Assembly (NCBI GenBank): GCA_964510205.1
Contig: CAZEBW010000011.1
Span: 1 to 64,000, forward strand
Length of the DNA stretch: 64,000 nucleotides
Direction of reading: 5' to 3'
Source of the DNA: CAZEBW01 sp964510205
GTDB taxonomy: Bacteria > Chloroflexota > Anaerolineae > VGOG01
Within the stretch, counting starts at the first letter, position 1. Each line of letters opens with the position of its first letter. The position numbers and the translations under genes are program-made. Positions 1 to 7,003 of this stretch are shown piece after piece. The notes under the pieces were generated by a model. That model saw nothing but the letters and a program-made list of their open reading frames with translations, did not search any database and was not told the origin of the DNA.

Positions 1-84
1 GATGCCTGGGCTGAAGCTGTCTTGGATTGTTAACGTGCGACTTTTACCTCAATGCGGAAGAAGGCACCCTGCGGTTGACACGGC

Positions 85-396
85 TTGTCCCAGTTCCTGG
101 CTACAGCGCTGAGGCATCGCCTGATCGTCTTGAATGAGTTGTGGTTCATCCCCTTCTCACCTACAGGAACTCGGTTGATTCTCCAGCTCTGCTCCGCCCT
201 TTGCGAGCGTGTGGCGATGATGCGGCGGAGGACTTCCCGCGACCACCAATCTGCGCTTCGCCGACTGGACTCAGGCCTTTGGCGATGAACACTTGACCGC
301 AGCCTTGCAGGATCCGCTGACTCACAAGGCGCACATCCTAGAGTTCGTCGGTGAATCATACCGCTTCTGTGAGCGCACGCCACGGGAGGCCCAGAC
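85..396 (+). pseudogene. IstB (IS21-family helper ATPase) C-terminal remnant
   Basis: Two reading frames joined by a frameshift give the C-terminal half of an IstB-type transposition helper. The first frame (about 115-215) reads RLIVLNELWFIPFSPTG then LILQLCSALCERVA, matching the Walker-B/sensor region of IstB. The second (about 252-390) reads NLRFADWTQAFGDEHLTAAL, then a THKAHILEFVGESYRF block that is the usual IstB C-terminus. The Walker B aspartate is replaced (NELWF for DELGF), there is a frameshift near 220-250, and nothing upstream of about 85 resembles the N-terminal half. The gene is therefore dead. No istA transposase lies in the window; it may sit before base 1 or be lost. Confidence 0.7.
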
Positions 397-445
397 GGGC
401 AGTAATGAACTGCGGACAGTACGGCCCACAGTCTCGGCCATAGAC

Positions 446-562
446 TGGCCCCGTTTTGGATTGTCAAACGGCCTTGTCTGCGATTGTCAAAGCTCGGACA
501 AGGTGACCAAATTGGCCCTCTTTCCGATTATAAAGTGGCCCTGTTTTCGTTTGCAAAAACGG
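446..562. repeat. Four TGGCC-type end repeats, likely IS21 right end
   Basis: Four related motifs of about 25 bases start near 446, 469, 513 and 536. They share the pattern TGGCCCYGTTTTSGATTG followed by an AAA/CGG end. IS21-type elements carry several such transposase-binding repeats at each end, and these lie just downstream of the istB relic. I read them as the right end of the decayed element. The 56-bp tandem array begins immediately after, at 565. Confidence 0.5.
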
Positions 563-564
563 TA

Positions 565-1266
565 ACTCGCCTGCGACTGTTCTCACGGTGGTTTTGGAGG
601 CTCTTCGGAGACTGGTGATGGCGCGCTGAGGACGGGTCTCTGAAGCGTTTCGGACTCTGCTCAAAGATCTCTGGGGACTCGCTAATAACTGGTCTCAGGA
701 TCGCTTCACACTCTTGTCACAGACCTGCGAAGGCTCGCTAAGGATGGTCGTCACGATCATTTCACGCTCTGTTCGCACCCATGCGAAGGCTCGCTAAGGA
801 CGGTCGTCACAATCGTTTCAGGCTCTCTTCCTAGACTTGTGATGGCTCGCTAAGGACGGTCTTCACAATCGTTTCGGGCTCTGTTCGCAGATGTGTGAGT
901 GCTCGCTAAGGACGGGTCTCACGGTCGTTTCACGCTCTCCCGCTTGCATAGCCCCTCACGTTCATGCAACCGACAGGTTTCCGCCCAGTCGTCCACAGAG
1001 ATCATCTCCCTCCCTCCTGAAGAGGCGCTCTTAGGCAACCTTCCTGATGATCTGGGTGGTACACTTTTCAGTCGGTGTTTCTGGTACAGAATTGTACCAA
1101 TGCTAACAGACGGTCCTCACGATCGTTTCACGTTCTCCTTGTGCACTTGTGATAACGCGCTAGTGACGGTCCTCACAATGGTTTCACACTCTCCTCTCAG
1201 ACTGTTCGTGACTCGCTAATGACTGGTCTCACAATCGTTTTGGGCTCTTCTCAAACAGGGTTGCTG
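565..1266. repeat. 56-bp tandem repeat array, non-coding
   Basis: Seven head-to-tail units start exactly 56 bases apart at 565, 621, 677, 733, 789, 845 and 901. After an unrelated stretch (957-1097), three more start at about 1098, 1155 and 1211. Each opens with a variant of GCTCGCTAAGGACGGTC, continues TCACAATCGTTTC, and ends with a variable TTGTGATG-like tail. Units 4-7 are most alike and outer ones more divergent, as expected for an ageing array. Because 56 is not a multiple of 3 and stops fall in every frame, it is not a repeat protein. There are no unique spacers, so it is not CRISPR. Function unknown. Confidence 0.8.
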
Positions 1267-1599
1267 GCCGGGATGGGTGGCTGATTCGCTTACGCATCCC
1301 CTTCCTCCCTACTATGACCCTGCTCGCGGCAGTCTGCGACGAAGCTGCCGGCCAGCCCATCGTGACCTCTCGCTTAGTGCTGGCTGCCAATACAATGGCC
1401 CTGGACGTCTCCGAGTTCGAGATCCTCTTGCCTGGCCAGCAACTCGACCATATCTTCCTGGAGATGCAAGTTCCTGGACACGAGGAATGGCACCCCAGCT
1501 TCAGGCATCAGTTGGCACTGGGTCGCCTTTGTCCCCTACTCGTCGAGTTGAAACGAATGCCAACCAAGTGCGCGTCCCCAAGGATATGGACGCAGAAGC
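1267..1599. other. Gene-poor stretch with one doubtful ORF
   Basis: A 98-codon plus-strand frame (1314-1610) can be read here, but it has no recognisable domain and no clear ribosome binding site, and it overlaps another open frame and runs into a pseudogene. I do not call it a gene. No RNA gene or terminator was recognised. Confidence 0.3.
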
Positions 1600-1934
1600 C
1601 AGATCCGTGACCGATGGAAGACGGCCCAGGACGGAAACCGCCATCCTTGGGCTCGCTGCCAACGCCTGCATGCCGCCGTTGCCTACGCTGGCCTCAAGGT
1701 AGACCGAGCTTAGGCCAGCCCATTTCCCGGTTTCATCCTCGCCAGGTTTGGCCCTAATGCTCTCTACATCCCCAAAGCCGATCCTACCATTGTCTTGCCA
1801 GTGGCCAGAGTGGATCCAGCCGGGCGATACCCTTACGCCGTGAGTCTCGCCCGTACGTCTGTGGCTCGCTCGCCCGCCGTAGTGGGTCTGGGAGCTGGCT
1901 GGAGCTTCTATGCGATCGCCAGATACCAGCGCTA
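1600..1934 (+). pseudogene. Decayed duplicate of the small membrane protein gene at 2763
   Basis: The DNA aligns along its length with 2763-3092. ATCCTTGGGCTCGCTGCC (near 1643) matches ATCCTCTGGCTCGCCGCC (near 2808). CCCATTTCCCGGTTTCATCC (near 1719) matches CCCGTTTCCTGGCTTCAT (near 2885). GTCTTGCCAGTGGCC (near 1792) matches GTCTTGCCAGTGGCT (near 2960), and the ends share ATCGCCAG. In protein terms ILGLAANA matches ILWLAANA, and LPVARVDPAGRYPYA matches LPVATVYLAKQYLYA, but in different frames with stops between. It is an old tandem copy, now non-functional. Confidence 0.8.
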
Positions 1935-2289
1935 CCCCGGCAGGTCGAACGAGGCTTCCCTGGTTTCCACACATCAACACCTGTGGGAGTACACGAAAGC
2001 GACGAAAGATGGATGGGGAATTCGTGAGACGGCATTACGCAGCGAGCTGAAGAGCGCAGTAGACTGAAAGCGACTTCCAGGCGCGAGTAGCTCAGACCAA
2101 GAGAAGGTCGAGGGGTTTGGCAAAGAAAGCAAGGCCAGCACAACGTAAGGGAAAGGCCAAGTGGAGGTAAGGTGAACACCGGGAAGAATCAACAGAACGG
2201 GGAAAACTCAGGGGCCGTCGGTTAATCCGAACGTAGGTTTCGCGGTATTTTCAAGCCGTTTTCAGAGGATCAGCGGTATCAGGACGCAC
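1935..2289. other. Intergenic, nothing recognised
   Basis: Short open frames occur on both strands but none shows a domain, a ribosome binding site or neighbour support. The stretch ends at a promoter-like motif at 2290. Confidence 0.4.
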
Positions 2290-2319
2290 TTGGCAGTTTT
2301 GTGCTTTCTGTGCTATAAT
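2290..2319 (+). promoter_or_regulatory. Sigma-70-type promoter upstream of 2462
   Basis: TTGGCA at 2290-2295 and TATAAT at 2314-2319 are separated by 18 bases. It is the best match upstream of the 2462/2763 gene pair and leaves a leader of about 135 bases. Confidence 0.6.
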
Positions 2320-2461
2320 AGAGGGGACAAGATGACAGGGGACGAAAAGGCACGGTAACCAAGGGGCCGATGGGCGGAGGCCGTCCAGCGTGCCTCGGGG
2401 GTTGAGATTGCGGTAAGGCTTTCGTCAGGAAGTCTCTGAAAGGGTTGGAAGTGGTGAGCTG

Positions 2462-2752
2462 ATGAAGAAGACAGACTACAGTGTTCCTCCTGAGCTCCAA
2501 GCCTTCGCTTCTCTACTTGACTCTCAACCTCCCCAAGTCCAGGAGGCTTTCCAGTTCCTACTAGCCACTGCCATGCATGAGGCAGGTAGGTTTGAACTCT
2601 TGAACGTTGCAGAGGTAGACGGGCGGTGGCACTACACGTTCAGCGGTGCAGATGAGGTGTTCAGCGTAGTGCGGCCAGAGATGAGCAAAGCGATGGAGAG
2701 AGAGGTCAAAGAGGGAATACGACAAATCCTGAGGGAAGAAGGACTGCTCTAG
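2462..2752 (+). CDS. Small hypothetical protein, 96 aa
   Basis: I do not recognise this protein. It is soluble-looking and acidic to neutral, with a helical N-terminal half (SVPPELQAFASLLDSQPPQ), a central segment EVDGRWHYTFSGADEVF that reads like a small beta unit, and a charged helical C-terminus ending ILREEGLL. A weak purine-rich GGTGAG precedes the ATG. It lies about 140 bases behind a good promoter and 10 bases ahead of the membrane protein gene at 2763, so the two are probably co-transcribed. No decayed copy of this gene was found beside the pseudogene at 1600, although its partner was duplicated. Confidence 0.6.
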   Translation: MKKTDYSVPPELQAFASLLDSQPPQVQEAFQFLLATAMHEAGRFELLNVAEVDGRWHYTFSGADEVFSVVRPEMSKAMEREVKEGIRQILREEGLL

Positions 2753-2762
2753 GGGCGTCGAG

Positions 2763-3092
2763 ATGAGATCGGTAATCCAGGCGAGACCACCCAGGAAGAA
2801 AACCTTCATCCTCTGGCTCGCCGCCAACGCCCTAGACGCAGCGACCACTTTCGTTGGCCTACGACTGGGCAGAGTTGAAGGGAGCCCGTTTCCTGGCTTC
2901 ATTCTTGCCAGGTTTGGAGCAACTGCCTTCTGGGCCCTGAAAACCTGTCTCACCCTCGTCTTGCCAGTGGCTACGGTGTACTTAGCCAAGCAATACCTCT
3001 ATGCCGAGAGCTTCGCGTGGAAGTTTATGGGGTTCTCGACCGCCGTAGTGGTTTTAGTTTTTGGACAGAATTGCTATGTAATCGCCAGGTAG
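2763..3092 (+). CDS. DUF5658-like small membrane protein, 109 aa
   Basis: This is a small integral membrane protein with about three hydrophobic segments (roughly residues 14-30, 48-72 and 88-106). The first carries WLAANALDAATTFVGLRLG, followed by an EGSPF motif. That N-x-x-D-x-x-T-T-x-x-G-L plus E-x-x-P signature is the mark of DUF5658-type proteins, whose function is unknown. The N-terminus is basic (RSVIQARPPRKK), consistent with cytoplasmic positives before the first span. The gene follows 2462 by 10 bases. A frameshifted paralogue lies about 1.1 kb upstream, so the locus went through a tandem duplication. The family assignment is by motif only. Confidence 0.6.
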   Translation: MRSVIQARPPRKKTFILWLAANALDAATTFVGLRLGRVEGSPFPGFILARFGATAFWALKTCLTLVLPVATVYLAKQYLYAESFAWKFMGFSTAVVVLVFGQNCYVIAR

Positions 3093-3132
3093 TATAGAAC
3101 GGTATCGTTCAATTTCTGTGCTTATCTTCCGT

Positions 3133-4245
3133 CTACATTGAGGGATCAAGAACATCAGCTTCAAGAGGGCGGCGCCCTGGTCTGTCTTTGACCTCCATCA
3201 AGGCCAGGGCGCTGGAAACCTGAGAGATGGGCAGACCGCTCTTCTGCCCGATTTCGTCCACGTGGACGGGGTCGGAGGTGATGTATTCCAGCAGCGTGGC
3301 CTCCGTCTCGTTCTCTGGGACGATGGCTCGCACCTCCGCCTGCTGGCTGACCATGGTCAGATTGAGCTCCTCCAAGACATCCTCCACCGAGAGGACTGGT
3401 TTAGCGCCCTGCTGGATGAGGTTGTTGGTTCCCATGCTTTTCTTGCGGAAGATGTTGCCGGGCACGGCGAAGACCTCGCGCCCCTGATCGAGGGCGAAAT
3501 CAGCCGTGATGAGGGCCCCGCTCCTCTCACCCGCCTCAACGATGACCACCCCCAGGCATAGTCCGCTGATGATGCGGTTGCGAGGAGGAAAATTGCCCGC
3601 CTCCGGTCGGGTGCCCAGGGCGTACTCACTCACCAACGCCCCCCGCTCAATGACGCTGCGGGCCAGCTTACGACCCTCCGGGGGATAAATGACGTCCACG
3701 CCAGAGCCCAAGACAGCGATGGTGCGGCCGCCAGCGTCCAGGGCGGCTCGGTGGGCCTCGCTATCTATGCCTCGCGCCAGGCCACTGACGATGGTCAGCC
3801 CATTGCGGGCCAGGCCGCCTGCTATCTGTCGCGTGGCCTCTTTCCCATAGACCGTAGCCCCTCGGGTGCCGACAACGCCCACCGCCCACTGATCTTCGTC
3901 CAGAATCTCGCCCTTAACGTAGAGCACTGGCGGCGGGTCGTAGATGTTCAGCAAGTGAGCGGGATAGGCGGGGTCGCTCCAAGTGAGCACCTTCGCCCCC
4001 TCGCGCTCGATCTTCTCCATCTCCGCATCCAGCGAGATGCTGGAGCGCGTGCTCATGAGATTCTCCAGGGCGCGCCGATCCAGCCCTGCCGCTTTGAGCT
4101 CGCCAGCATCGGCGTGCCAGGCCTCTTCCAAATCGCCGAAGTGATCGAGCAGCGCCCTGAGCTTCATCGGCCCTATGCCAGAAACGATATTGAAGCCAAC
4201 CCAATACTTGCTTGCACCGGACCTCGTGGAAGTGACCTCGGCCAC
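3133..4245 (-). CDS. dprA: DNA processing protein DprA/Smf
   Basis: DprA binds incoming single-stranded DNA during natural transformation and loads RecA on it; in non-competent bacteria its role is less clear. The 370-residue protein has the normal order. An N-terminal helical region has a helix-hairpin-helix-like VSGIGPMKLRALL (21-33). The Rossmann-type domain follows, with GTRGATVYGKE (126-135), TIVSGLARGIDSEAH (151-165), AVLGSGVDVIYPPE (177-190) and the family signature NFPPRNRIISGL (218-229). A C-terminal winged-helix-like segment contains VHVDEIGQKSGLPISQVSSAL. It starts 9 bases after the rimM stop, so it is probably the last gene of the rpsP-khpA-rimM-dprA run. Its neighbours are ribosome-maturation genes rather than competence genes. 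Confidence 0.95.
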   Translation of the reverse strand: MAEVTSTRSGASKYWVGFNIVSGIGPMKLRALLDHFGDLEEAWHADAGELKAAGLDRRALENLMSTRSSISLDAEMEKIEREGAKVLTWSDPAYPAHLLNIYDPPPVLYVKGEILDEDQWAVGVVGTRGATVYGKEATRQIAGGLARNGLTIVSGLARGIDSEAHRAALDAGGRTIAVLGSGVDVIYPPEGRKLARSVIERGALVSEYALGTRPEAGNFPPRNRIISGLCLGVVIVEAGERSGALITADFALDQGREVFAVPGNIFRKKSMGTNNLIQQGAKPVLSVEDVLEELNLTMVSQQAEVRAIVPENETEATLLEYITSDPVHVDEIGQKSGLPISQVSSALALMEVKDRPGRRPLEADVLDPSM

Positions 4246-4254
4246 CGCAACCTC

Positions 4255-4791
4255 CTAAATCAACCCCTCCAACAGCTCCACGATCAGCCGACCCTGCGCC
4301 AGGCTGATCTCCAGCACCACCTCATCAATGGCTGGAATCAAGACCTCACGTCCTTCATCGCGCACCACATAGACCTCGTTGGCCCCCGTGGAGATGACCT
4401 CGTCCAACGTGCCCAGGTATTCCCCGTCCGCCGTCCAAACAGCCAGGCCGATGATCTGATGCACATAGTATTCGTCCTGTTCGAGCGGTATCGCTTCCTC
4501 AAATGGAATCTGCACTAACTGGCCCCGCAGCGCCTCGACCGAGGTTCGATCATGGCAGCCTGCTAGTTTGAGAAGAGCTGCCCCTCCGTGCAGACGAGAG
4601 CTTTCCAGGCCGAAGGGCACGGCCTTGGGGCCCAGATAGACAGTCTGCAACAGGGAGAAGCGATCTGGGAAGTCGGTCAAGATCTTGACCTTGACTTCGC
4701 CCCGTGTCCCCCAGGGCCTTGCCACCCGGCCAATAACCAGGTATCGAGGCTCAGCCTTATTATCCGTTCTCCCAGGCCGCAAGTCTGTCAT
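4255..4791 (-). CDS. rimM: 16S rRNA processing protein RimM
   Basis: RimM binds ribosomal protein S19 and helps mature the head of the 30S subunit. The 178 residues show the two expected beta-barrel domains. The N-terminal one opens with YLVIGRVARPWGTRGEVKVK (about 18-37) and continues to a KLAGCHDRTSVEALRGQLV segment. The C-terminal PRC barrel has EYYVHQIIGLAVWT (about 106-119), LDEVISTGANEVYVV and LIPAIDEVVLEISL. This is full length for the family. It follows khpA in the common khpA-rimM order, but a strong hairpin with a T-run (4828-4863) separates the two, so part of its transcription may depend on read-through. The usual next gene trmD is absent and dprA takes its place. Confidence 0.95.
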   Translation of the reverse strand: MTDLRPGRTDNKAEPRYLVIGRVARPWGTRGEVKVKILTDFPDRFSLLQTVYLGPKAVPFGLESSRLHGGAALLKLAGCHDRTSVEALRGQLVQIPFEEAIPLEQDEYYVHQIIGLAVWTADGEYLGTLDEVISTGANEVYVVRDEGREVLIPAIDEVVLEISLAQGRLIVELLEGLI

Positions 4792-4827
4792 CCCACTGTG
4801 ACCTCATTCTTTGATAGAAGGCAAACT

Positions 4828-4863
4828 GAAAAAGAGTGCGGGGGCACGCAAGTGAGCCCCCGC
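4828..4863 (-). terminator. Rho-independent terminator after khpA
   Basis: On the minus strand GCGGGGGC and GCCCCCGC form a perfect 8-bp stem around a 10-base loop, followed by ACTCTTTTTC. It lies just past the khpA stop at 4872 and before rimM. Confidence 0.75.
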
Positions 4864-4871
4864 CTCGATCG

Positions 4872-5102
4872 CTATTCTACGATCTCTAGGGCAACACGCT
4901 TCCCCTGCTTGGCGGCGACGACTCCGACCAAGTCGCGCATGGCGTTGGCCACCCGGCCCTTCTTGCCGATGATCCGCCCCATGTCCTCCGGGGCTACGCG
5001 CAGCTCGAGGACAACAGAGGCCGTGCCCTCAATCTCATCCACACGGACCTGCGATGGGTCATCCACCAATGATTTGGCGATGTACTCTATCAGCTCCTTC
5101 AT
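4872..5102 (-). CDS. khpA: KH-domain RNA-binding protein KhpA
   Basis: KhpA is a small single-KH protein that binds RNA, in Firmicutes often as a partner of KhpB, and affects cell size and translation. The 76 residues are essentially one type II KH fold. VRVDEIEGTASVVLELRV forms the first strands and MGRIIGKKGRVANAMRDLV (about 41-59) carries the GxxG loop IIGKKGR. The ATG follows a strong GGAGGAAGGTGATCC ribosome binding site. It is the downstream member of a tandem duplicate: the copy at 5158 shares most of its residues. Its place between rpsP and rimM is the standard one. Confidence 0.93.
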   Translation of the reverse strand: MKELIEYIAKSLVDDPSQVRVDEIEGTASVVLELRVAPEDMGRIIGKKGRVANAMRDLVGVVAAKQGKRVALEIVE

Positions 5103-5157
5103 TGGATCACCTTCCTCCTACCTGTGATGTTCTGAGGCCGAGACCTTCGGCGTTAGC

Positions 5158-5571
5158 CTATTCGCCCTCGGTCTCGTAGATTTCCTCTCGGAGCGGCGCC
5201 AACAGTTCTTCGTCGGAAGGCATTTCCCAATCAGCTATGGGCGCCTCTTCAGCTACCTCAGCCTCAAGGGGTTCAGCTTCTTCTAACGGCGCTTCTGTCG
5301 GCGGCGGAGCAACGTCTTGGGCGGCCTCCTTCTCTGCTCCAGACTCGACGATCTCCAGGGTAACGCGCTTGCCCTGCTTACCACCGAGCACCCGCAGCAG
5401 AGTACGCATAGCGTTGGCCACTCGTCCCTTCTTGCCGATGATCCGCCCCATGTCCTCCGGGGCCACACGCAGCTCAAGAACCACGGAGCTACTGCCTTCG
5501 ACCTCATCCACGCGGACCTCCGATGGGACATCCGCCAGTGTTTTCGCGATGTACTCAATCAGTTCCTTCAT
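5158..5571 (-). CDS. KhpA paralogue with acidic C-terminal tail
   Basis: Residues 1-76 are a second KhpA KH domain, nearly identical to the neighbour at 4872 (MKELIEYIAKTLADVPSEVR at the start, GRIIGKKGRVANAM for the GxxG region). Residues 77-137 are an extra acidic tail rich in E, A and P (PPPTEAPLEEAEPLEAEVAE), ending with an IADWEMPSDEELLAPL module and YETEGE. That end module is clearly homologous to sequence encoded at the end of rpsP, which lies immediately upstream. The simplest reading is a khpA duplication plus exchange of tail sequence with rpsP. The tail is likely disordered. The two KhpA forms may differ in partners, but no function can be read from the sequence. Confidence 0.9.
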   Translation of the reverse strand: MKELIEYIAKTLADVPSEVRVDEVEGSSSVVLELRVAPEDMGRIIGKKGRVANAMRTLLRVLGGKQGKRVTLEIVESGAEKEAAQDVAPPPTEAPLEEAEPLEAEVAEEAPIADWEMPSDEELLAPLREEIYETEGE

Positions 5572-5596
5572 TGAATCGCCCTCCTTTTGCTAGTGG

Positions 5597-5692
5597 CTAG
5601 TGATGTTCGACGTCAGCTTGCTCGCCCGTCGTCTCGTAGACTTCCTCTTGTTGCGGCAGCGCTTGTGCGAGCTCTTCGTCAGAAGGTACTTT
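5597..5692 (-). other. Silent extension of the rpsP tail behind its stop codon
   Basis: Directly after the rpsP TAG the same frame stays open for 31 codons and reads KVPSDEELAQALPQQEEVYE, then TTGEQADVEHH and a stop at 5597-5599. It matches the KhpA-paralogue ending (WEMPSDEELLAPLREEIYE, TEGE). The rpsP stop (TAG) stands where the paralogue has tryptophan (TGG). This looks like a once-translated tail cut by a nonsense change, or one reached only by read-through. Confidence 0.75.
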
Positions 5693-6280
5693 CTAATCAG
5701 CTATAGACACCTCCTCAGCGGCTTCTTCCTCAGTGGCCGTCTCTTCGACCGGCTCCTCTTCCTCCTCTGGCAGGGCTTCTTCGGCCGGCGCTTCTTCGAC
5801 TGGCTCCTCTGCCTCTTCTGGCGCGGCCTCCTCGACCAGCTCTTCTTCGCCTGCCGGCTCAGCTTCCTCAAGCGGCGCTTCTTCCTCGACCGGCGCAGCT
5901 TCATCGGCCGGCGCCTCTTCTTCCGCCGGCGCAGCCTCTTCGGCCACGACGTCCTCAGCAACCTCCTCAGCCTCAGCCGCCGCCTCCGCCTCCGCCAGTA
6001 GAGCTTCCAAGTCCTCCCCCGCCTTCAAGCGCGCGAATCGGTCGAGGGTGCCCTGTTTTTTCAACAACCTGGCCACTGCATCGGAAACCTGAGCCCCTTG
6101 CGATAGCCAGTAGAGAGCGCGGTCCTCTTCTACACGAAAAGTCGCCGGCTCTGTGCGGGGGTTGTAGAACCCGATGTTCTCGATGAAGCGTCCGTCGCGC
6201 GGCTTTCGGGAATCGGCCACCACCACTCGGAAGCTGGCTTGCTTCTTCTTGCCCGTACGACGTAGTCTGATCTTTACCAT
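5693..6280 (-). CDS. rpsP: 30S ribosomal protein S16 with long acidic tail
   Basis: S16 is a small-subunit protein that binds 16S rRNA near the 5' domain. I start it at 6280 (VKIRLRRTGKKKQASFRVVV), which is the universal S16 N-terminus; the frame stays open upstream to 6514 but that part is unrelated to S16 and crosses a dispersed repeat. Residues 1-80 are the complete S16 fold (RDGRFIENIGFYNPRTEP). Residues 85-195 are an almost pure E/A/P/V repeat (units like EEAPAEE, PVEEAP) that is absent from typical 80-100 residue S16 proteins. The tail is extremely acidic, the opposite charge to a normal ribosomal protein, and is presumably disordered. It ends EVSIAD followed by TAG, with a homologous silent extension behind. 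Confidence 0.93.
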   Translation of the reverse strand: MVKIRLRRTGKKKQASFRVVVADSRKPRDGRFIENIGFYNPRTEPATFRVEEDRALYWLSQGAQVSDAVARLLKKQGTLDRFARLKAGEDLEALLAEAEAAAEAEEVAEDVVAEEAAPAEEEAPADEAAPVEEEAPLEEAEPAGEEELVEEAAPEEAEEPVEEAPAEEALPEEEEEPVEETATEEEAAEEVSIAD

Positions 6281-6332
6281 TTCTCTTCCCTTGAACTCCT
6301 TTCGATTTGGTATGGATGTGTTCAAAATCGGT

Positions 6333-6384
6333 TGTAGGGACGGGTCTCGCACCCGCCCAGGGCGCCCGCAAGGGGAGCCCCTAC
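6333..6384. repeat. Palindromic repeat, GTAGGGAC...GCCCCTAC family
   Basis: GTAGGGACGGGTCTCGC at one end and GGGAGCCCCTAC at the other enclose CACCCGCC and GGGCGCC arms, giving a compact inverted-repeat element. Its right end supplies the TAG stop codon of the cupin gene at 6381. A shorter related copy is at 22663-22691. Confidence 0.7.
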
Positions 6385-6707
6385 TTGAAATCCTCCCGTG
6401 GCGGGGAGAAGGTGTCAATGACGAGCGTGCGCTGCAGAGCAGTTGCCCCATGCTCCATATTGGACGGAAAGAGCAGGCTATCCCCCGCTCGGAGGACAAC
6501 TGTCTGTCCCTCAACCTCCATGGACAGCTCGCCTTCGACGACGTAGGTGATCTGTTCGTGGGGATGCCGATGGGCTGGAACCACCGCTCCCTCCTCCAAA
6601 GTGACGTGGACGACCATCAACCGCTCGCCCCAGGCGAGGGTGCGCCGCCACACGCCCGGCACCATCTCCACCGGCTCGACATCCGCTGCTCTGATCGCAT
6701 CTGCCAT
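6381..6707 (-). CDS. Cupin-domain protein, 108 aa
   Basis: A single-domain cupin (RmlC-like beta barrel). Motif 1 is PAHRHPHEQITYVVEGE (about 44-60), with the two histidines and glutamate that usually bind a metal. Motif 2 is LLFPSNMEHGATAL (about 78-91), with the last histidine ligand. Proteins of this type include small dioxygenases, isomerases and sugar or auxin-like binding proteins, and the substrate cannot be told. The last residues and the stop codon (FK then TAG) lie at the edge of a dispersed palindromic repeat, so the natural C-terminus may have been trimmed. With the transporter relic it interrupts the usual ffh-rpsP adjacency, which suggests later insertion. Confidence 0.85.
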   Translation of the reverse strand: MADAIRAADVEPVEMVPGVWRRTLAWGERLMVVHVTLEEGAVVPAHRHPHEQITYVVEGELSMEVEGQTVVLRAGDSLLFPSNMEHGATALQRTLVIDTFSPPREDFK

Positions 6708-6735
6708 CTACTTACTCCTGATATAAGCTGTACGG

Positions 6736-7003
6736 CTATTCGAACCTGAAACGCCACACCGCCAATCCGAAGAACGCCACAGCGTAGGCCAGCAGGATGC
6801 CCGCCGGCAGCAGCACCGACTCCAGCCCCAGGCCGCGCAAGATGATGTTCTGAAAGCCATCCATGGCCCAGGCCGTGGGCATCAAGTGGCCTATGGCCGC
6901 GAAGGTCCTGCCCCCGTGACATCGAGGCGGAGAGGTCCTCGTAGAGGACGATTTCTTGCGGGACGACGCCGGAGGCGGACTTGCGCCCGCGCTCCTCCTT
7001 CAC
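6736..7003 (-). pseudogene. Fused relic of an ABC-2 transporter (ATPase piece plus permease end)
   Basis: Two unrelated transporter pieces are joined by a deletion. Positions about 6923-7003 encode RKSASGVVPQEIVLYEDLSA, the Q-loop region of an ABC-2 type ATPase. From about 6918 to the TAG at 6736-6738, in another frame, the sequence reads RTFAAIGHLMPTAWAMDGFQ, then NIILRGLGLESVLLPAGILL and ends AVWRFRFE, which is the C-terminus of an ABC-2 permease. The ATPase C-terminal half and most of the permease are gone. The ATPase piece overlaps the 3' end of ffh by 4 bases. Non-functional. Confidence 0.8.

Noticed and set aside
30..467. 145-codon minus-strand frame at the left edge
   Set aside because: It is antisense to the IstB relic, and its sequence is basic and cysteine-rich without domain match.
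565..1266. CRISPR array
   Set aside because: The units are contiguous, repeat and divergent part alike, at 56-base steps, with no unique spacers and no cas genes nearby.
1277..1702. 141-codon plus-strand frame
   Set aside because: Its C-terminal end is the frameshifted start of the DUF5658-like pseudogene, and the rest has no support.
5701..6092. Long serine/alanine- or arginine-rich open frames opposite and alongside the rpsP tail
   Set aside because: They are shadows of the repetitive GAG/GCC-rich coding strand of the S16 acidic tail; no ribosome binding site or family match.
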